DNA of 64,000 nucleotides, from contig CM039128.1 in the NCBI GenBank assembly GCA_022036555.1, forward strand, positions 19,555,640 through 19,619,639. Direction: 5' to 3'. The notes beneath the pieces are model-generated. The model was not told the origin of the DNA. It saw only the letters and a list, made by a program, of their open reading frames with translations, and searched no databases. Within the stretch, counting starts at the first letter, position 1. Every line of letters begins with the position of its first letter. Both the position numbers and the translations under genes were made by a program. The stretch comes from Microstegium vimineum (lineage: Eukaryota > Streptophyta > Magnoliopsida > Poales > Poaceae). Below, piece by piece: positions 59,302 to 64,000 of the stretch.

Positions 59302-62300
59302 ATGGCGATCCAGGTCGACATCCCCAAGGTAAGACTCATCCTCCTTTAATCTAACCTCTCGCATGTTTTTTCCCCGCAAAAGCCTGGTTTTATCCCCATT
59401 CTTCTTCTGATTCGTCCCTTCTTTTTCGAACCCTAGGAACTGTACAACAAAGTAAAACATCCCCCTCGCTGGTTCCAATCTCATTTGCCTAGCCCAATGG
59501 GCAATCCAGACCCCACCTCCATCATTAACCAGAAACCAACCGGTACCACTTAGATCGAAAGCTTCGATCTAGGACTATGGAAGGACACATTCCGCTCATG
59601 GCCCAGCACACTAAAGGTGGAAGAACTGGTTTTTGAATTGGCCAGATCCCACAGCAATGTACTGGCAGAGCGTAATTTTGGATCAATGCATTAGGGTTTC
59701 AATTGCCGATGCAGAGAGGAATGAAAACTTAATGAAGCAGCCTGATACTTCTGGGCTGATAGCATGAAAACCCTTTCCTCTTCAGGCATGGACCAGCTAC
59801 TCCCACCCTTGCCGTGTCTACGGACCCCGGCTTGGGGTAACCCCTGCCGTTTTTCCTTTTCAAAAAAATTGATATAAGGGAACACCCTTACATCGGCGCT
59901 CACGGGTTAACAGGAAACCAAAAACCACGGAACCCAACGGGGGAGCCATTTTTTAAACGGTTGGAAAAAGTTTTTCTTCGCGAAAAAAAATGGCCCCCAA
60001 ACCCATCTGTTGCCAAAACGGGGTTTTCCTTTTGGGAGGTTTCCTGGGATTATTTCCGTTGCTGATAATACCCAAAAAGCTACTGCTGGAGACCCCTCGG
60101 CAAACTCGGGGCCCCCGGGGTTTTTTTAAATTTTGGTTGAATGAATTGCAAAGGGCCCCCGGGTTTTTCATTTCCCAAAAATTTTCCCCAGGGCATATCT
60201 AAAAATTTCCGATAACAACAATCGGCCCTCGGGTTCCCTTAACTTTGAGAGCCACATAAAATTTGCTACCCTCGAGTCATTTGCTACTATTTCTAAATTT
60301 TTAAAGGATTTCCCCTTTGGGAAAGGATTGGGGGCCTATCTTTATAAAACAACCAGTTTCCCATCATTTAATTTGCCGAAAGTCTCCCCAAAAAACCAAG
60401 AATCATGAGGGCCAGTTTTTCCCCCCACCTTTCCTAAATATTTTGGGATTGGAAAATCCCCCCCCATCCTAGATTTATTTTCCATCGGGGCAGCAGACAA
60501 CGGGGTTTGGCCAAACGCCGATCAAGCTCGCTACTCAAGGGATAAGACCTAGGAGACAATCCCAAATCTAGACGGATAAAGTCTCAGCCCCCCTGCCGAT
60601 CCCCACTGTCAACCTTACTTGCCCTCGGGGCGCCCAACCCCTTTTATCACCAACGATTCAATTTGGTGGGAAAATGGGAACCCCCTATCCCAAGTCTTCG
60701 CTTTTTTACGGCATTTTAAACGACCCGTTTTTTTCCCCCGAAGCAGAAAAATTTTAAATCCCTTTTTATTTTTTTTTTGTAGGGTAAACACCAAAATCCT
60801 TTGCCCTTTTTTCCTGGCGGCCAATGACCCATTTCCCCACAACGAGCAACAGGGGGGCCCATTTAATCTTGGTAAGGGGCCCCTGTTCGTTTCATCGGAA
60901 ACAAAGCTCCAAGTTGGCCCCTTAGGGCTCAACGGGTTTAACCTACGCCGACCCCTACAACAGTCAGGTACATCGGCTCCCGCTTTTGCCTTGACGAAAA
61001 TTTTTATGCAGTAAACTCATTTTTCTTGAAACGGGAATCACATGTTTTTCATCGGAAACCCATTTGTCTTTTTTTAACTCCCCTTGTTTTTTTCAGGCAC
61101 TATGGTCATCGGCATCTGCTTCCGCGGGCCCAAAGGGCCTTTCCAGCCCGGCCCCGTTTCCCCCCCGGTTTATCTAAGCGGGTCGGCCCCCCTGTTGCTG
61201 CCCCAAACGAAAAAGAGGCGTTTGAGGCTAGCTTCCCCTCCCCATTTGTTCCACCTGCGCCATCCAGTTTTCCCGATGGTCACCAGAAAGGGATGTTTTG
61301 GGGTCCAGTCGCACCATCTCCCGGGGGGTCATCGGCAAACCCCCCATCGGTTCTTTTCCCTTTAATAACGATGGTAACCCCTGTCAGGAGTTTGAAAAGC
61401 TGTTGTGACAACCGAATTTGGCATCGGCACCCGGTCCCGGCCACGTGAATGAAGAAATAACTCCCCCCGTAGCGCGGAGAAAAATTTCAGCACGCACCCA
61501 AAATTTACCCGGCGGGGAAAACCACTAACCTTCCGCGGGCAGCAGGGGAAAGGGGCCCTTCGACCCGTCCCCCCAAACCCCCCGATGACATAGTGCCACC
61601 ACAAAAAAACGCCCCCAAATCGGAGGCGATACCAGCAACAACTACCCCAGCCGCGGCGTCGGCGCCCCCCCAAACAAGGGTGGGTCATAGGATTGCTCCC
61701 GATGTTCAGGTTAAAGCTGGACCACCGGGTATGCCAAGCCCTAGGAGGAGACCCGCTTAAAGGGAGGGTTTAAGTGGGATTCCTTTAAAAGCTCTTTATA
61801 AAATTTTTTAAAATCGGCTTTTTTAACCCTTCTTGTTTTCAGGTTTCAAGACTCTCCAGACGTTCTTTCTACGCTTAAACCTTCAAAATAAAGATGAAAA
61901 ACCAGGTCGCCCTTCAAGCGGAAAACCTATTTTCCTTTCCCGGGTCAACGTCCCGATGACGATGAAGGGGAAACTCCACCCCGGCTCTATGGGATAGAAG
62001 TAAAGTCCAGACTTGAAAAATTTGGCTCTTTGCTGCTGAAAGGGACACCTCTCAGTGGGCCAAAGGAACTAATCGGCGGCAAGGATTTTATTAAAAGGGA
62101 AACCAAAACCCATTTTTCCCCCTTGCACCCGAAACCCTCCCCCAGGCAGTTCTTTTGACTTTCAAACGACCCAGTCCGAGGCTTATTCGTCCCCCCCCAT
62201 TGGGGATAGAGGGCCCCCAACCCAAGAGCGGGGAAAGAGAAATAAAAATTAAAAAAACCTTGTGATGAGAAGCCACGGGAAGCTTTGGGGTCAAAAAAAA

Positions 62301-62560
62301 GTTTCATCGGAAACCTTGACCGGGGAAAATCCCCGGGGAACAATCGGCAAGGAAGGGGAGCAAATGGCGGGAGCTGAAAAAGGGTTTTAAAGGGGGGAAT
62401 CTGACGGCTCCCAACCCAAAAAAAAGCCCCAAAAGGTCCGACCCCAAACGGGGCTTTGCGGCAAGAAAGAGTTTATAATCCCCGAAAAGCCATCCTTGGG
62501 AAAGAAGAAAATCAAGCGGTTGAGGGTTCTGCCGTTTGCCGACCCCCAAGGGGGATGGTA
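59302..62560 (+). pseudogene. Plant mobile domain (aminotransferase-like) gene, antisense cargo
   Basis: Exon 1 (59302-59328) encodes MAIQVDIPK and ends at a GTAAGA donor. An acceptor at 59435-59436 opens exon 2, which reads in one frame past a TAG (about 59551) to LGLWKDTFRSWPSTLKVEEL, FELARSHSNVLAERNFGSMH and, after shifts, FLFRHGPATPTL (59775-59810). These phrases match the N-terminal half of plant mobile domain proteins (PMD, MAIN/MAIL1-like) of the type carried by grass gypsy elements. Weaker pieces follow (60600-61000), then a Pro-rich stretch (61100-61700) and a charged helix-like end (VKSRLEKFGSLLLKG, about 61998-62040) to roughly 62560. Cellular PMD proteins act in silencing of transposons and in gene expression. 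The transposon-borne forms have no proven role. The gene runs opposite to the element whose PPT and 3' LTR lie at 58893 and below. Heavy frame breakage is partly base-quality noise. Confidence 0.68.
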
Positions 62561-62739
62561 AAATTAGAGAAAATTTTCGCCTGCGTGCGATAACAGTTAT
62601 CCACTCCTTTTGAAATTGCTGTTTTTCCCGGAAAGGAGGGTTCCCTGATACTTGATCTTGTCTTGTAATTTTAATGCTATTTTCGTTTTTCCCGATGTTT
62701 TTTTTTAAATTTTTTTTTTCTCGGAAATTCGACTGAGCA

Positions 62740-64000
62740 CTATGCATCTCCCCCTTTTGGGCTAGGGTAATATCTCTTTAAGTTTTTGCCGTTAAACCCC
62801 CTGAAAATGCCACCCCTTCGGGGATTTTCCCAAAAATTTAGGCATTCCCCAGGAGCGACTGTTTTACCCGAAAGGCCCTTCCCCAATTGGGGGGCCATTT
62901 TCCCAAAATTTAGAGCTTTAGCCCCAAGGGAAAAAATCAATTTCCCAAAACCCAAAAATCCAATCGGCAAATTCCCCTTTCCCTTTACTTTTTATCATCC
63001 ATCGGGAAAACCCTCTTCTTTTTTCCCCTTCAATATAATTAAGCTCTCAACGGAAAAACCTCCCCCAAATTTTTTAAATCTCCTTTTCCCGATTAATATA
63101 ATCATCGGTTTTCAACTGACCCTGAAAAGAAAATCCCCTAAAAACCATTTTTTAATTTTCCCCAAGGTGGGGACAAAAATCGTGCCCAAAAACCCAATTT
63201 CCCACTAGAAATTTTTGGTCTTTGGGCAAAACCGCCACTTTCCCCTTTTAACAAACAGAGCCCTCAAGTTTTGGGCCTCTATCTTCGGGGGGGGCTTCCC
63301 AAAGATAGCCGTCATCGGATCCAGCACCAACTGGCCATACGGGGCTTCTTCATCATCGCTGAGGGGGGCCATGAACCTTGGGGGCAACATGAAAACCATT
63401 TTTAAATTATCTGGGGGGCCCCCTTGTTCTTCGTTGGGGCCCCCATTGCTTCTCCCCCGAGGGTTCTGCACTTTTCTTACAGGTCGTCGCGGCGTTTGGG
63501 TTAAAACCTCCTTTCTGGGTCTTAGTAAACCTTAGGACCCCCATGGGGGAAAAAAGTTGGGTCTTCCGATGGGTTGGTGCTGTTCTCACCGTTAAATGGG
63601 CCCCACTTCTTCCGATGTTGGGTTCGGGGGGGAATTCTTTTTCGTGGGCATTTTTTTGGGGGCTTTGGGGGGGGCCTTTCCCCTCCACTCTCCTGGTAAA
63701 ACACCCCTGCCAAGGATATGGACACTGGCTTGCCCCTGGGTGGGTCATGTGCCAAATCTTTTTCCCCTTTGGAGGGCCCTGGGTATCGGGGTGCTAAAAT
63801 TTCATAAAAAACAAGGTTCTTCCCTGACCGATCGGCGGGTTTAGACCCGGGGCACTCTGGACAGTTTCGGCGGGGTTCCCCAGCTTGAGGGGCCTTTTTC
63901 CTCCCAAATGAACGAAGAAGGGAACCTCAAGTGGCCCTTATGTCGAAGCCATTCCCGGATGCTCTTTCTTCTTGCCGATCCCTTTTCTTACGTGTTTGGG
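62740..64000 (-). pseudogene. Tat-like gag-protease region, partial at window edge
   Basis: The minus-strand frame 63205-63471 reads MVFMLPPRFMAPLSDDEE, GQLVLDPMTAIFGKP and NLRALFVKRGKW. This matches the region just before the aspartic protease (QLVLDP..AIFEKP..RHLRALFVKG style) in grass Tat-type polyproteins. Frames at 63522-63755 (CFTRRVEGKG-like) fit the upstream gag segment with its RTQKRR-type basic stretch. The protease active site is not readable. No RT, RNase H or integrase was recognised between here and the PPT at 58893. Confidence 0.55.

Overview
The window looks like nuclear DNA from a grass, probably a panicoid or Andropogoneae-type species. The evidence is a plant bHLH-MYC_N transcription factor at the left edge, grass-style Ty3/gypsy and Ty1/copia LTR retrotransposons with tRNA-primed binding sites, no bacterial operon structure, and host reading frames with splice-site-like boundaries. 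About 90% of it is transposable-element DNA. Family names come from memory of conserved motifs, because no search could be run.

Layout, left to right. (1) 1-2700: the 5' end of a minus-strand JAM/bHLH13-like gene with an inferred 5' UTR intron holding a small MITE, and a promoter with G-box and W-box motifs. (2) 2700-8041: low-copy or AT-rich DNA, an orphan exon-like frame, a GC-rich tandem duplication and a solo LTR. (3) 8042-18280: a structurally complete Tat-type gypsy element with near-identical LTRs, a GACCT target duplication and decayed gag-pol. (4) 18281-20744: a minus-strand F-box gene (At2g35280-like family) with a TATA box and one in-frame stop, next to 3'-end sequence of another gypsy element. 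(5) 20745-28359: an Athila-type element with a CACGT target duplication. Its 5' LTR end, PBS, gag and protease are deleted. (6) 28360-30026: the rest of the interrupted gypsy 3' end, then a copia-like LTR. (7) 30688-37783: a copia element (Tork/Angela-like) with both LTRs and a PBS. (8) 39590-57760, minus strand: a chromovirus of Reina type with a Tekay/Del-type chromovirus (2.6 kb LTRs) nested in it. (9) 57770-64000: a minus-strand Tat-like element, recognisable from gag-protease, polypurine tract and 3' LTR, with a plant mobile domain (PMD, aminotransferase-like) gene in antisense orientation between them.

From about 30 kb to the right end the sequence changes character. There are dense C/G homopolymer runs and frameshifts every few tens of bases in otherwise recognisable proteins, which points to unpolished or low-quality consensus. 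Reading frames there are described by homology only, and boundaries are approximate.

The most interesting theme is antisense cargo. Host-type genes (F-box, PMD) and one TATA promoter lie antisense in the 3' regions of gypsy elements, between the coding region and the 3' LTR. These same 3' regions carry repeated copies of the element's own polypurine-tract decamer.
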